From Archangium violaceum (GTDB lineage Bacteria > Myxococcota > Myxococcia > Myxococcales > Myxococcaceae), in contig NZ_CP069396.1 in assembly GCF_016887565.1 (NCBI RefSeq), positions 9,158,001 through 9,222,000 of the forward strand: 64,000 bases of DNA, read 5' to 3'. Positions 23,921-36,478 of this stretch are shown in pieces. A model generated the notes under the pieces. That model worked only from the letters and a program-made list of their open reading frames with translations. It was not told the origin of the DNA and did no database searches. A program made the translations under genes and the position numbers. Positions within the stretch are counted from its first letter, which is position 1, and every line of letters begins with the position of its first letter.

Positions 23921-26275
23921 TCACAGCGCCTGGGCCTGGGCCACGAACTCGCCCTTGGGCTCGCGCTTGATGTACTCCTGCGCCAGCAACTTGGCCTTGG
24001 CGGCCTGCTTCTTGTCCTTCGAGAGGAACGCCGCGTAGTGGTAGTAGGCCGGGGCGTACTCCTCGTCCGCGTTGAGCGCCTTCTGGTACGTCTCGTCGGC
24101 CTTGGCGGCGTCGCCCTTGCCCTCGAAGACGCGCGCCAGCTCGAGCAGCGTCGTGGCGGCCCGGTCCGGCTGGCCGATGAACTCGGTGGCCGCCTTCTCC
24201 AGCGACTCCTGCGCCTTCGCCCAGTCCGAGCGCTGGCGGTAGATGGTGCCGATGGCCAGACGGGCCTCCGGGTTCTTGGCGTTGGCGTCCTTCACCGCGC
24301 GCTCGTACGTCTTGAGCGCGTCATCCAGCTTGTTCTGCCGGCGGTAGGCGTCACCCAGCATGGTGAGCAGCTTGGGGCTGTCACCCATGGTCTTGATGGC
24401 GGTGGCGAGCGCCTCGGAGGCCTCCTTCTCGCCGCCCGGCTTGCCCATGAGGGCCTTGGCCAGCTCCACGTAGAACTGGGCGCGGGTGGGGTCGATCTTG
24501 ATGGCCTTGCGGATCTCCGTGGCGGCCTCATCGAAATGCTGCTCGAGGATCAGCCGGCGGCCCTTGATGAGCGACAGCTCGGGGCTGAGCTTGTCCAGGG
24601 TGAAGCCGGTGTCCTCGGCCTTGATGAGCTCCTGACGCGCCTTTTCCTTGTCGGTGGGCACGCCGGTGACCTCGGAGATCTTCGTCTGCTCCTCGGGCTT
24701 GAACTTGTCCATGCCCGCGGACACGCGGGAGATGAGCAGCGAGCGCGCCAGGTAGGCCGCCGCGAGCTGACGAGGCGAAGGGGGCGGCTGGGCCTCCAGC
24801 AGCTTCTTCACCATGACGGCCGCCAGCTCGTAGTTTGGCGTGTCCTGCTCCAGCATCAGCAGCGACTTGCCGAGCAGCGACTCGGGGTGGTCCTTCTCGT
24901 AGCGCAGGGCGAAGTCGTAGTTCTTCCAGGCGGTGCCGTCCTGGCCGAGCCGGCGGTACACCGCGCCGAGCGCGGCGTAGATGCGCGGGTCATCCGGAGA
25001 CAGGCCCTGGGCCTTCTCCAGGTTGTCCTTGGCGCGATCCATGTCGCCCGCGTTCATCTGGATGAGACCCAGCGTCAGGTACAGCAGCGAGCTGCGCTTG
25101 CCCTGCTCGTCGAAGGACTTCACGCGCTGCTCGAGCTCGGTGAGGGCCTCCTTGCCCTTGCCACCGTACGTCTTGACGAGCGCCTCGGCGGCGTAGAGGT
25201 GCGAGCTGATCTCCCCGCTCTTCTTGGCGGAGGCCAGATGCTCCTCGGCCCTGCGCTTGGCCTCGTCACCGCCGCCGTGCTCACCCCAGCGGATGGCGTA
25301 GGCGTAGGCCAGGTAGCCGTGCGCGGCGGTGGAGTCGGCGTCGACCTCGAGCGCCTTGTCGGCCGCCTCGCAGGCCTTCTTGTACGAGTCGAAGGAGTCG
25401 TGCTTGAGCTGCTCGGTGGCGGCCTCGAGCTGCTTCTTGATCTCCCGGTTGCGCTGAGCGGCCATGCGGCCCTGGACGAAGAAGCCACCCAGGACGATGG
25501 GCACGGCGATCAGCAGGCCGAGCGTGATGTACTTGCTGGAGCCGGAGCCGGACTTGCGCTTGCGGGGCGCGTCCTCGTCGTCGTCGTCGACGTCATCATC
25601 GACGACCGCCGCACGGGCGACCGGGCGCGCGGGCTGCGAGCGCTTGGGACGCGGCGCCTCCTCGTCGTCCTCGGCCACGTGCTTGCGGGAAGGAGCGGGA
25701 GCGGGAGCCGGCGCTGCGACGGGGGCCGCGGCCACCGGAGCGGGAGCCGGCGCTGCGACAGGAGCCGCGGCCACCGGAGCGGGAGCCGCCACGGGTGCGG
25801 GAGCGGCCACCACGGGAGCGGGGGCGGGAGCCGGCGCGGCGGCCACGGGGGCCTGCACCGAGTACTGCTGCATCGCCGCCAGCGTGTCGGCATCGCCAGG
25901 GTCCGCCTCGTACGCCTTGAGGAGGTTGGCCTTGCCCGCGTCGGCCTCGCCGGTCTTGAGTTGGAGCACACCGGCCATGCGCAGCGAGGCCTTGTCGGTG
26001 GGCTGGACCTGGAGGGCGCCGAGCACCTCTTCCAGGGCCTTCTTGTCCTTGCCCTGCTCGGAGTAGACGCGGGCGAGGAGGAGGCGGGGATCGGCACGAT
26101 TGGGGTGAGCCTTCACCCCTTTCTTGCAGACGACCATCGCTTCCATGAAACGGCCCATGGCCAGGTAGGCCTCGGCCAGTGGCTTGTAGGCTTCAGATGA
26201 GGGGTCGGAAGCGAACGAGTGCTCCAGCTTCGCAAGCTCGGCCGGGCTCAACGTCTTCGATGATGGAGTAGACAT
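23921..26275 (-). CDS. Large TPR-repeat membrane protein with Ala/Pro-rich linker
   Basis: This 784-residue protein has N-terminal TPR units (about 10-125: ALAEAYLAMGRFMEAMVVCK-like helices). Then comes a low-complexity APAPV/VAAP linker (about 135-200), an acidic/basic stretch, one transmembrane helix (YITLGLLIAVPIVLGGFFVQ near 250) and a long second TPR array to the C-terminus (about 280-780). TPR arrays are protein-docking scaffolds. The linker would separate a cytoplasmic and a periplasmic array, with the orientation unproven. Its DNA (about 25690-25860) is a set of imperfect tandem repeats. It has no operon partners: a hairpin follows it, and the tRNA-Ala promoter region lies upstream. 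Confidence 0.85.
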   Translation of the reverse strand: MSTPSSKTLSPAELAKLEHSFASDPSSEAYKPLAEAYLAMGRFMEAMVVCKKGVKAHPNRADPRLLLARVYSEQGKDKKALEEVLGALQVQPTDKASLRMAGVLQLKTGEADAGKANLLKAYEADPGDADTLAAMQQYSVQAPVAAAPAPAPAPVVAAPAPVAAPAPVAAAPVAAPAPAPVAAAPVAAPAPAPAPSRKHVAEDDEEAPRPKRSQPARPVARAAVVDDDVDDDDEDAPRKRKSGSGSSKYITLGLLIAVPIVLGGFFVQGRMAAQRNREIKKQLEAATEQLKHDSFDSYKKACEAADKALEVDADSTAAHGYLAYAYAIRWGEHGGGDEAKRRAEEHLASAKKSGEISSHLYAAEALVKTYGGKGKEALTELEQRVKSFDEQGKRSSLLYLTLGLIQMNAGDMDRAKDNLEKAQGLSPDDPRIYAALGAVYRRLGQDGTAWKNYDFALRYEKDHPESLLGKSLLMLEQDTPNYELAAVMVKKLLEAQPPPSPRQLAAAYLARSLLISRVSAGMDKFKPEEQTKISEVTGVPTDKEKARQELIKAEDTGFTLDKLSPELSLIKGRRLILEQHFDEAATEIRKAIKIDPTRAQFYVELAKALMGKPGGEKEASEALATAIKTMGDSPKLLTMLGDAYRRQNKLDDALKTYERAVKDANAKNPEARLAIGTIYRQRSDWAKAQESLEKAATEFIGQPDRAATTLLELARVFEGKGDAAKADETYQKALNADEEYAPAYYHYAAFLSKDKKQAAKAKLLAQEYIKREPKGEFVAQAQAL

Positions 26276-26362
26276 TCCGAAAGGGGCGCCTGTGGAGGGG
26301 GTTCTTATGACACCCCGAGTTGCCGCGCGTCAATCGCACAAGAGGCCCCGAAGATTCCCGGC

Positions 26363-26389
26363 TTGACACGTGGAATAGGGTCCTGTAAT
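26363..26389 (+). promoter_or_regulatory. Sigma-70 promoter of tRNA-Ala
   Basis: There is a perfect -35 box TTGACA (26363-26368) and TGTAAT (26384-26389, five of six matches to TATAAT) with a short 15-base spacer. It lies about 55 bases before the tRNA, as expected for a strong stable-RNA promoter. Confidence 0.65.
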
Positions 26390-26444
26390 TGCCCGTTCGT
26401 CTTTCGGCGGCGAGAAACCGCGTCGCCGGTGGGACACCCAATGT

Positions 26445-26520
<76 letters not shown>

Positions 26521-26529
26521 CGAAGTGAG

Positions 26530-26562
26530 AAGGGCCTCACTGGAAACAGTGAGGCCCTTTTC
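26530..26562 (+). terminator. Intrinsic terminator after tRNA-Ala
   Basis: A perfect 13-bp stem (AAGGGCCTCACTG with CAGTGAGGCCCTT) has a GAAA tetraloop and is followed by TTT. It starts ten bases past the tRNA CCA and closes a single-tRNA transcript. Confidence 0.92.
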
Positions 26563-26614
26563 ATTTGGGCTTCGAGTTCGTTGAAAAGCTCCGGCGCTCT
26601 GTTATCCGGGGCCG

Positions 26615-27214
26615 ATGACCGAACAGCCCTCGCTTTCGTTCTTCGCCCGTTTCTGGCTCGCGTTCGTGTGCTTCTGGCGGATCTGGTTCAACCCGCCATT
26701 CGCACAGGCCGTACTGCCGGTGCGTGAGGCCGACAAGGCTGGCCTGCTGCCGGCCGGGGCCACGCCCGCCGAGCTGCCGAACAAGACCGAGCCGGTGGAG
26801 AAGCAGCCGCCCGCCCCGCTGCCCCCCGAGCGGGAGCACGCCCCGGCCCTGCAGGTGCTCGCCATGCTGCAGCGGGAGGGGCGCCTCATCGACTTCCTCC
26901 AGGAGGACGTGGCCGCCTTCCCGGACGCGGACGTGGGCGCCGCGGCCCGCATCGTCCACGAGGGGTGCCGCAAGGTGCTGCGTCAGTACCTCACCCTGGA
27001 GCCGGTGCTGCCCCAGTCCGAGGGTGACGCGGTGAACGTGCCCGCCGGTTTCGACGCCCAGCGCATCCGCCTCACGGGCAACGTGGCCGGTCAGCCTCCC
27101 TATAACGGCGCGCTGAAGCACCACGGCTGGGTGACCACGGCCGTGAAATTCCCGTCCACCAGTCCGGCGATGGACCCTCGGGTCCTCGCGCCCGCTGAAG
27201 TCGAGCTGCCCTGA
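26615..27214 (+). CDS. DUF2760 family protein
   Basis: This 199-residue protein matches the DUF2760 family: an N-terminal aromatic membrane-like helix (SFFARFWLAFVCFWRIWF), then LQVLAMLQREGRLIDFLQED and IVHEGCRKVL, and a C-terminal QPPYNGALKHHGWVTTAVKF. The function is unknown. DUF2760 genes are typically found directly before Hsp70-like genes, as here (17 bases to the first). This suggests that it is a membrane-attached co-factor or client of those chaperones. Confidence 0.87.
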   Translation: MTEQPSLSFFARFWLAFVCFWRIWFNPPFAQAVLPVREADKAGLLPAGATPAELPNKTEPVEKQPPAPLPPEREHAPALQVLAMLQREGRLIDFLQEDVAAFPDADVGAAARIVHEGCRKVLRQYLTLEPVLPQSEGDAVNVPAGFDAQRIRLTGNVAGQPPYNGALKHHGWVTTAVKFPSTSPAMDPRVLAPAEVELP

Positions 27215-27231
27215 CACCAGATTGAGCCCAT

Positions 27232-29082
<1,851 letters not shown>

Positions 29083-29119
29083 AAGGGGCCCGCGGCCAGG
29101 GAGGGCCGCACGAACGCCT

Positions 29120-31897
29120 ATGCACATCGTCGGCATCGACCTCGGAACCACCCACTGCGCCGTCGCCTCGGTGGACCCCTCGAAGGGGCCCGCCGCACCC
29201 GTGGAGGACTTCCCCGTCCCCCAACTGGTGCGCCAGGGCGAGGTGAGCCCGCGCTCGCTGCTGCCCTCGTGCGTCTACGTGCCCGCCGGCCATGAGCTCG
29301 CCGCCGAGTCGCTCCGCCTCCCCTGGGGCGAGAGCGGTCCGCACGTGGTGGGCGAGCTCGCCCGCTGGCAGGGAGCCCGGGTGCCAGGCCGGGTGGTGAC
29401 GTCTGCGAAGAGCTGGCTGTGCCACCCGGGCGTGGACCGCTCGGCGCCCATCCTCCCGTGGGGTGCTCCGGCGGACGTGGCGAAGGTGTCTCCGGTGGAG
29501 GCGAGCGCCCTGCTCCTCCAGCACATGGCCCGTGCGTGGAACCACGCCCACCCGGACGCGCCGCTGGCGCAGCAGGAGGTGGTCATCACCGTGCCCGCCT
29601 CCTTCGACGAGGCGGCGCGAGCCCTCACGGTGAGCGCCGCGCGCAAGGCGGGCCTGGAGAAGTTCACGCTCCTGGAGGAGCCGCAGGCGGCCTTCTACGA
29701 CTACACCGCGCGCCACCGGAAGGACCTGGCGACGTCGCTGGAGACGGTGCGGCTGGTGCTGGTGGTGGACGTGGGCGGAGGCACCACGGACTTCACCCTG
29801 GTGCACGCGGGTGTGTCCCCCGAGGGCCCCATGCTGCGGCGGCTCGCGGTGGGCGAGCACCTGATGCTCGGCGGCGACAACATGGACGCCGCGCTGGCGA
29901 AGCGCGTGGAGGAGAAGCTCTTCCCGGACGGCAACCGGCGCCTGTCCGCCACGCAGTGGACACAGGCCATCCAAGCGGCCCGCACCGCCAAGGAGGCGCT
30001 GCTGGGCTCCACCCCGCCCGAGCGCTACGGCGTGTCGCTGGTGGCCGAGGGCAGCCGGCTGCTGGGAGGCTCGCTGTCCACGGAGCTGGCGCGCGAGGAG
30101 GCGGAGACGATCGTCATGGATGGCTTCTTCCCACGCGCGGGCGCGAACGAGCGTCCCCGGCGCGTGTCGCGCATGGCGCTCCAGGAGCTGGGGCTTCCGT
30201 ACGCACAGGACGCGGCCATCACCCGACACCTGGCGGCCTTCCTCGCGCAGCACGCGGCGGCGGGCTTCGCGGCGCTCGGGGAGACGGCGCCCGCGGAGGG
30301 TGCCCTGCCCCGCCCGGACGCCATCCTGCTCAATGGCGGTGTCTTCAACTCGCCCCAGCTGGCCGAGCGGCTGGTGGAGGCGGTGAGCGCGTGGTGGCCG
30401 GGAGCCCCGCGCATCCGGCTGCTGAAGCACGAGTCACTGGAGCTGGCGGTGGCACGTGGCGCGGCCTACTACGGGCTGGTGCGGCGAGGGCACGGCCTGC
30501 GCATCGGAGGAGGCGCGGCGCGGGCGTACTACGTGTCCCTGCAGCGCGCGGCGGACAGCGCGGAGCAGCCGGTGCTGTGCCTCATCCCGCGAGGCTTCGA
30601 GGAGGGCAACCAGGTCGACATCGGCGAGCGCTCCTTCACGCTCACGCTGGGAAGGCCGGTGCAGTTCACGCTGCACTCCACCACGAGCGACCGCATCGAC
30701 AAGCCGGGCGACGTGGTGGCGCTGACGGAGGACCTGAAGCCGCTGCCGCCCATCCACACGGTGCTCAAGGGGGCGTCGGGGAAGACGGCGGAGGTGCCGG
30801 TGCACCTGCAGGCGGGGCTCACGGAGATCGGCACGCTGGAGCTCTTCGCGGTGTCGAACGTGGCGGACGAGCGCTGGCGGCTGGAGTTCGAGCTGCGGGG
30901 CACGGGTGGCGAGCGCGAGCTGACCGTCACCGAGTCCATGCCCGCGCGCTTCGCCGAGGCGAAGGAGAACGTGGAGCGGGTGTACGGCAACAAGCCGCTG
31001 CCCATTGGCCCCAAGGACGTGAAGCAGCTGTCGCGCACGCTGGAGAAGGTGCTGGGCCCGAAGGAGACGTGGCGGGTGCCGGTGCTGCGCGAGCTGTGGA
31101 GCTCCCTGTTCGCGGGGGCCTCGAAGCGGCGCCGCACGGCGGACCACGAGCGCGTCTTCTACAGCCTGACGGGCTTCACGCTGCGGCCGGGCTTCGGCTA
31201 CCCGCTGGACCACTGGCGGGCGGAGCAGACGTTCTCGCTGTTCGAACCGCTGGTGCAGCACCACACCGAGAAGTCGGTCTGGATCGAGTTCTGGGTGATG
31301 TGGCGGCGGATGGCGGGCGGGCTGAACGAGGCGCAGCAGCGCAAGCTGTACGACTACCTGAAGCCACACCTGGCGCGGAGGGTGCCGCCGGAGACGTCGC
31401 AGCCGCAGACGAAGCTGAAGGGCATCCAGCCCGAGGGCCTGGACGAGATGGTGCGCACGGCGGCCTCGCTGGAGCACATCGCGCCGGAGGACAAGGCGGA
31501 GCTGGGTGGCTGGGTGGCGGCGCGGCTGAAGGCGGAGAACAAGAGCGGCGGCCCGTGGGCGTGGGCGCTGGGTCGGCTGGGCGCGCGAGTGCCGCTGTAC
31601 GGCAGCGGCCACAAGGTGGTGGACGTGGAGGTGGCCGAGTCCTGGCTGTCCCTGCTGTTGGAGCTGGGCCTCGAGCGCATCGACGGGGCGCAGTTCGCGG
31701 CGGCGCAGCTCGCGCGGCTCACGGGAGACCGGACACGGGACATCAGCCCCGAGCTGCGAGCCAGGGCCGTCCAGGCGCTGCGCAAGTCGAAGGCGGCCGA
31801 CACCTGGGTGCGGATGGTGACGGAAGTCGTGGCGCTCGAAGCCGCGGATGAGGCACGGGCCCTCGGCGACACGCTCCCGGCGGGACTGCGCCTGTAA
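29120..31897 (+). CDS. Hsp70-family protein 2 with long C-terminal domain
   Basis: This 925-residue protein repeats the layout of its neighbour: IVGIDLGTTHCAVASVDPSK, VITVPASFDEAARALTVSA, LVVDVGGGTTDFTLVHAG and NGGVFNSPQLAERL make an Hsp70 ATPase domain of about 470 residues, and a beta-sandwich region runs to about 600. A further 320 residues of mostly helical sequence with conserved Trp/Arg (from LEKVLGPKETWRVPVLRELW) are not found in DnaK. They resemble the DUF3731-type C-terminal extension of some Hsp70-like proteins. The two Hsp70 genes are paralogues by tandem duplication with later gain or loss of this domain. The client is unknown. Confidence 0.9.
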   Translation: MHIVGIDLGTTHCAVASVDPSKGPAAPVEDFPVPQLVRQGEVSPRSLLPSCVYVPAGHELAAESLRLPWGESGPHVVGELARWQGARVPGRVVTSAKSWLCHPGVDRSAPILPWGAPADVAKVSPVEASALLLQHMARAWNHAHPDAPLAQQEVVITVPASFDEAARALTVSAARKAGLEKFTLLEEPQAAFYDYTARHRKDLATSLETVRLVLVVDVGGGTTDFTLVHAGVSPEGPMLRRLAVGEHLMLGGDNMDAALAKRVEEKLFPDGNRRLSATQWTQAIQAARTAKEALLGSTPPERYGVSLVAEGSRLLGGSLSTELAREEAETIVMDGFFPRAGANERPRRVSRMALQELGLPYAQDAAITRHLAAFLAQHAAAGFAALGETAPAEGALPRPDAILLNGGVFNSPQLAERLVEAVSAWWPGAPRIRLLKHESLELAVARGAAYYGLVRRGHGLRIGGGAARAYYVSLQRAADSAEQPVLCLIPRGFEEGNQVDIGERSFTLTLGRPVQFTLHSTTSDRIDKPGDVVALTEDLKPLPPIHTVLKGASGKTAEVPVHLQAGLTEIGTLELFAVSNVADERWRLEFELRGTGGERELTVTESMPARFAEAKENVERVYGNKPLPIGPKDVKQLSRTLEKVLGPKETWRVPVLRELWSSLFAGASKRRRTADHERVFYSLTGFTLRPGFGYPLDHWRAEQTFSLFEPLVQHHTEKSVWIEFWVMWRRMAGGLNEAQQRKLYDYLKPHLARRVPPETSQPQTKLKGIQPEGLDEMVRTAASLEHIAPEDKAELGGWVAARLKAENKSGGPWAWALGRLGARVPLYGSGHKVVDVEVAESWLSLLLELGLERIDGAQFAAAQLARLTGDRTRDISPELRARAVQALRKSKAADTWVRMVTEVVALEAADEARALGDTLPAGLRL

Positions 31898-31908
31898 CGC
31901 CCCTCCGC

Positions 31909-32705
<797 letters not shown>

Positions 32706-32709
<4 letters not shown>

Positions 32710-34163
32710 GCGCCGTGCGCCTCCAGCCGCTTCTCCAACCGCCGGGCCAGGGTCGACAGCGCCAGGACGATGAGCAGGTAGCCCAGGGCCGCCCAGGCGT
32801 ACACCTCGGGCCGCAGGTAGGCCCCGGCGATCTGCTTCGTCTCGTACAGCATCTCGGGCAGCGCGATCACCATCACGAGCGAGGTGTCCTTGGAGAGCGC
32901 CGCCAGCTCATTCACGAGTGGCGGCAACAGCCGCCGGAACGTCTGAGGGAGGATGACGCGGCGCATGGCCAGCCCGTAGCTCATCCCGAGCGCCCTCGCC
33001 GCCTCCATCTGCCCCTTGTCGATGGACTCGATACCGGCCCGGAAGATCTCCGCGATGTAGGCCGCCGCGTTCAGCGAGAGCGCGACGATACCGGCGGCCA
33101 TCGCGCCGAGCTTCACGCCGATCATCAGCGGCAGGGCGAAGAAGATGAAGAGGATCTGCAACAGCAGCGGCGTCCCGCGGAAGAGCGCGATGTAGAGGCG
33201 GGCGACGCCCTGGACCCCCTGCTTCCGGGAGATGCGGGCCAGCGCCACGAGCAGCCCCAATGCGATGCCGGACAGCCCGCTGCCGAGCGTCAGCAGGAGC
33301 GTCACCTGGAGGCCCTTGAACACGCGGGGCAGCACCACCGTGCGGGAGAAGTCCCAGAAGCCCAGCGGAGGAGCCACCTGACCCAGCTCGCCGCCGAACC
33401 ACCGCTCGGACAACCGGCGCAGCTCGCCGTCCCGCCGCAATTGCTCGATCGCGGCGGCGATGCTCGCGGTCAGCTCCTTGTCCCGCTTGTCGATGGCGAT
33501 GCCGATGGGCTCCGGCTCCAGCGCCTGACCGGTGACGGCGAAGGTGTCGTCGCGCAGGGCGAAGTAGCGGCCCACGGCCTCGTCCGTGACGAGGACCTCG
33601 GCCTGCTCGGACTTCATCGCGGCGAAGGCCTCCGTCATTCCGGGAAACGGCTTGATCTCCTCGAGGGCGATGCCCTGACGTTGGAGCCGCTCCAGCCAGC
33701 GGTGCGAGGTGGTGTTGACCTGGACCGCGACCACCCGTCCCGCCAGCTCCTGTTCCGTCCGCACCACGAAGCCCCGCCGGCAGACGAAGACCTGGGACAT
33801 GCGCGCGTACTCGACGAAGTCGACCTGCTGCTGGCGCTCCGGGGTGATGTTCATCGAGGAGATGATGACGTCGTACCGGCCGGAGGTGAGGCCGGCGAGG
33901 ATGCCGTCCCAGTCCATGACGATGAACTCGGCGGTGACTCCCAGGCGCCGGGCGAGCTCACGGGCCAGGTCGACGTCGAAGCCCTCGGGTTGACCCTCTC
34001 TCAGGGACTCCATGGGCGGGTAGGTCGCGTCGATGGCCACCCGCAGCACGCCCGCGTCGCGCAGGCGCGCTGGCACCGGGATGGAATCCGGCCCAGGAGC
34101 CCCGAACGAGGGCGAGGCCCCCACCGCCAGCAGCACTCCCACCGCGAGAGCAAGACACCGCAT
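32706..34163 (-). CDS. Fused amino-acid binding protein and ABC permease
   Basis: This 485-residue protein joins a solute-binding domain to a permease. An N-terminal signal ([18 protein letters not shown]) precedes an SBP family 3 domain (about 30-255: [35 protein letters not shown], then [16 protein letters not shown]). A HisM/GlnP-type permease (about 270-480) with several membrane helices and the EAA-like loop [19 protein letters not shown] follows. The order matches GlnP-type fusions best known from Gram-positives. ATG 34163 is five bases after the kinase stop; longer open frames upstream lie inside the kinase gene and are rejected. The substrate is presumably a polar amino acid. Confidence 0.92.
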
Positions 34164-34168
34164 GGCCA

Positions 34169-35374
34169 CTACTGACCCAGCGGCAGCAGGATCGTGAACC
34201 GGGCCCCGCGGCCCGGCTCCGACTCGGCCGAGATGGACCCACCGTGGCTCTCCACCACCTTGCGGCAGATGGCCAGGCCGATTCCAGGGCCCGGGGTGTT
34301 CGGGTCCAGCTTCCTCAGCGCCTCGAACACGTAATCGCTGTAGCGGCCATGGAACCCGACCCCGTTGTCCTCCAGCACGATCCTCGCGAAATCGACGTAG
34401 CGGTACTTGTCCTTGATCGCCCGGAAGCTGTTGAGCTGGATCACCCCGCACCCGATGTCGACCTGGGGGAACACCTCGGGAGTGCGGAACTTCACCGCGT
34501 TGTCGAGCAGGTGGTAGAACAACATCACCAGCTGCCGGCGCCGGCCCTGGATGACCGGAAGCGACTGGCTCAGCACCTTCGGCGCACCCCGCTCGGTCCT
34601 CTCGGACACCATCTGCTGGGCGCTGCGCACCACATCGTTCAGGTTCACCGCCTCGGTCGGCTCTTCGGTCACCTCCAGCGACACGAACTGCTGGAGCGCC
34701 GTGAGCAGCCCATCCATCCTCGCGCTCTCCGCCCGGATGCGATCCAACGAGCGCTGACCCGTCAAGGACAGCACCTGCCGATCCTCCTTGGTGAAGAGGG
34801 ACCCGAACACGGAGAGCTTGCGCATCGGCTCCCGCAGGTCATGCGCCAGGATGGTGCTGATGCGCGTGAGCTCCTGGTTGTTGCGCTCCAGCTGGTGCAG
34901 CTGCTGGTCGAGCTCCTGGGCCCGCAGTTGCAACTCCTGCCTGGCCTGGATCAGCTCCTCGTTGCTGCGCAGCGCCTCCTCCGCCGCCCGCTTCGCCCTC
35001 AGCAGCTCGTCCTCGTACTTCCCGCGCTCGCGCACCGGCAAGAGCGCGCAGTCATTGACGATCGTCCCCTGGCGCTCCCGTCGCACGGCGCTGACGAGCA
35101 CGGGGACGGACTCGCGGCTCTTCGAGCTCAGCGAGAGGGAGATCTCCTCCGCCTTGCCCTGCATCCGGAGCAGCGGGAAGAAGTGGGTCTGGTAGAACAG
35201 GCGGCTCGCCAGCGTCAGGATCCTGTCCACGTGGCCGCCCACCAGCTCGTCACGGGAATAGCCCAGCAGGCCGAGCAACGTGTCGTTGACGACCACGAGC
35301 GTCCCCTCATCGGTGAACGAGAGGAGACCGCAGGGCGCGAAATCGAACAGGTCGTCTGTTGGACCGGTCGCCAT
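34169..35374 (-). CDS. PAS-domain sensor histidine kinase (soluble)
   Basis: This 401-residue kinase has no membrane segments. A PAS domain spans about 10-120 (APCGLLSFTDEGTLVVVNDT, LLGYSRDELVGGHVDRIL). A coiled coil of about 70 residues follows, then the H box ISTILAHDLREPMRKLSVFG with the phospho-accepting histidine. The ATPase domain has LLDNAVKFRTP, LEDNGVGF and GPGIGLAICRKVVESHGG. No response regulator is adjacent. ATG 35374 is preferred because GAGAAG precedes it; ATG 35407 would overlap the hydrolase gene. It sits between an RsbQ-like hydrolase and an amino-acid ABC importer in one tight operon. RsbQ normally works with a PAS-containing partner (RsbP), and this kinase is the natural candidate here. 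Confidence 0.92.
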   Translation of the reverse strand: MATGPTDDLFDFAPCGLLSFTDEGTLVVVNDTLLGLLGYSRDELVGGHVDRILTLASRLFYQTHFFPLLRMQGKAEEISLSLSSKSRESVPVLVSAVRRERQGTIVNDCALLPVRERGKYEDELLRAKRAAEEALRSNEELIQARQELQLRAQELDQQLHQLERNNQELTRISTILAHDLREPMRKLSVFGSLFTKEDRQVLSLTGQRSLDRIRAESARMDGLLTALQQFVSLEVTEEPTEAVNLNDVVRSAQQMVSERTERGAPKVLSQSLPVIQGRRRQLVMLFYHLLDNAVKFRTPEVFPQVDIGCGVIQLNSFRAIKDKYRYVDFARIVLEDNGVGFHGRYSDYVFEALRKLDPNTPGPGIGLAICRKVVESHGGSISAESEPGRGARFTILLPLGQ

Positions 35375-35394
35375 GTCTTCTCGACGCCGGGCGG

Positions 35395-36327
35395 TCAGAG
35401 CGCGCATGGGGAGCTCACGTAGTCCTTGATGAGACCCAGGGTCTCCTCGGGAGCACTCATGTGCGGGCAATGGCCCGTGGCCTTCATGATCCGCAGCGTG
35501 CTGCCCGGCACGTGGCGGTGGAGATACTCGCCCACCTGCCTCGGCGCGATGAGATCCTCCGAGCACTGGAGGATGAGCGAGGGCACCGTGAGCTTGGGCA
35601 GATCCTTCCGGTTGTCCGAGAAGAACGTCACCTCCGCGAACCGCCGGGCGATGTTCGGATCCGTGGAGCAGAAGCTCTCCCGGAGCTCGTCACTGAGCTC
35701 CGGCCGGTCCCCGTTCTGCATGATCGTCGGGGCCAGGAAGCTCGCCCAGCCGATGTAGTTCTTGTCCATCGTGTCCAGCAGCTCCTCGATGTCCTTGCGC
35801 TCGAAGCCGCCGAAGTAGTCCGGAGCGTCGTTGATGTAGCGGGGCGAGGGGCTCACGAAGACGAGGCGCTGGAAGCGCCTGGGCTCCTTGATGGCGGCCA
35901 GCAGTCCGATCATGCTGCTGACGGAGTGCCCGACGAGGATGACATCCTCCAGGTCCAGGGCCGCGCAGATGTCGAGGATGTCCTGCGCGTAGCCGTTCAG
36001 ATCCGAGTACCGCTCGGCATTGTACGCGCGGAGATCCGACCGGCCCGAGCCGACGTAGTCAAACAGGATGACCCGGTAGTTCTCTTCGAAGGCGGGGCTC
36101 ACGAAGCGCCACATGTGCTGGTCGCACCCAAAACCGTGCGCGAACAGCATCGGCTGCGTTCCCCGGCCCGTGACTTTGACGTTGTTCCTACGGAGGATGG
36201 TCGAATCCCTGGTGTTCAGAGCGATCACGCGTCCGTTGTACGCGCCCAGGACTGGTGGTGAAGCGGAGATGGGGAGCGCTGTCCGGTAGCATCCACTCCG
36301 GCCGCCACTCCCCGCGCTGGCGGACAT
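35395..36327 (-). CDS. RsbQ-like alpha/beta hydrolase
   Basis: The predicted 310-residue product aligns closely with Bacillus RsbQ: FAHGFGCDQHMWRFVSPAFE, RVILFDYVGSGRSDLRAY, VGHSVSSMIG and ILQCSEDLIAP. The catalytic triad is Ser135, Asp258 and His286. These fall exactly 39 positions after the RsbQ triad (96, 219, 247), so spacing is conserved throughout. That offset also hints that translation may really begin near GTG 36228; the ATG at 36327 has GAGG upstream and is kept as listed. RsbQ and the plant KAI2/D14 receptors share this fold and bind small ligands or butenolides. The next gene, 20 bases on, is a PAS kinase, so a ligand-hydrolase-plus-PAS sensing pair is likely. Confidence 0.93.
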   Translation of the reverse strand: MSASAGSGGRSGCYRTALPISASPPVLGAYNGRVIALNTRDSTILRRNNVKVTGRGTQPMLFAHGFGCDQHMWRFVSPAFEENYRVILFDYVGSGRSDLRAYNAERYSDLNGYAQDILDICAALDLEDVILVGHSVSSMIGLLAAIKEPRRFQRLVFVSPSPRYINDAPDYFGGFERKDIEELLDTMDKNYIGWASFLAPTIMQNGDRPELSDELRESFCSTDPNIARRFAEVTFFSDNRKDLPKLTVPSLILQCSEDLIAPRQVGEYLHRHVPGSTLRIMKATGHCPHMSAPEETLGLIKDYVSSPCAL

Positions 36328-36478
36328 GATGCCTCGCTCGGGGCATCACTTTCTCACACTCCGAGCATCACCCGGGCACCGCGCCCGGCACCAAGGACAG
36401 ATCAGTCCATCCAGGGTCGAAGCGAAGCGCTCCGGCCCTCGGCGGACACGGTCCCCGGTGGATCAGCCCGACCCCGCT

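Noticed and set aside
23594-26200. 868-codon plus-strand frame opposite the TPR gene
   Set aside because: It is low-complexity Leu/Gly/Arg sequence with no family match, an antisense shadow of the TPR protein.
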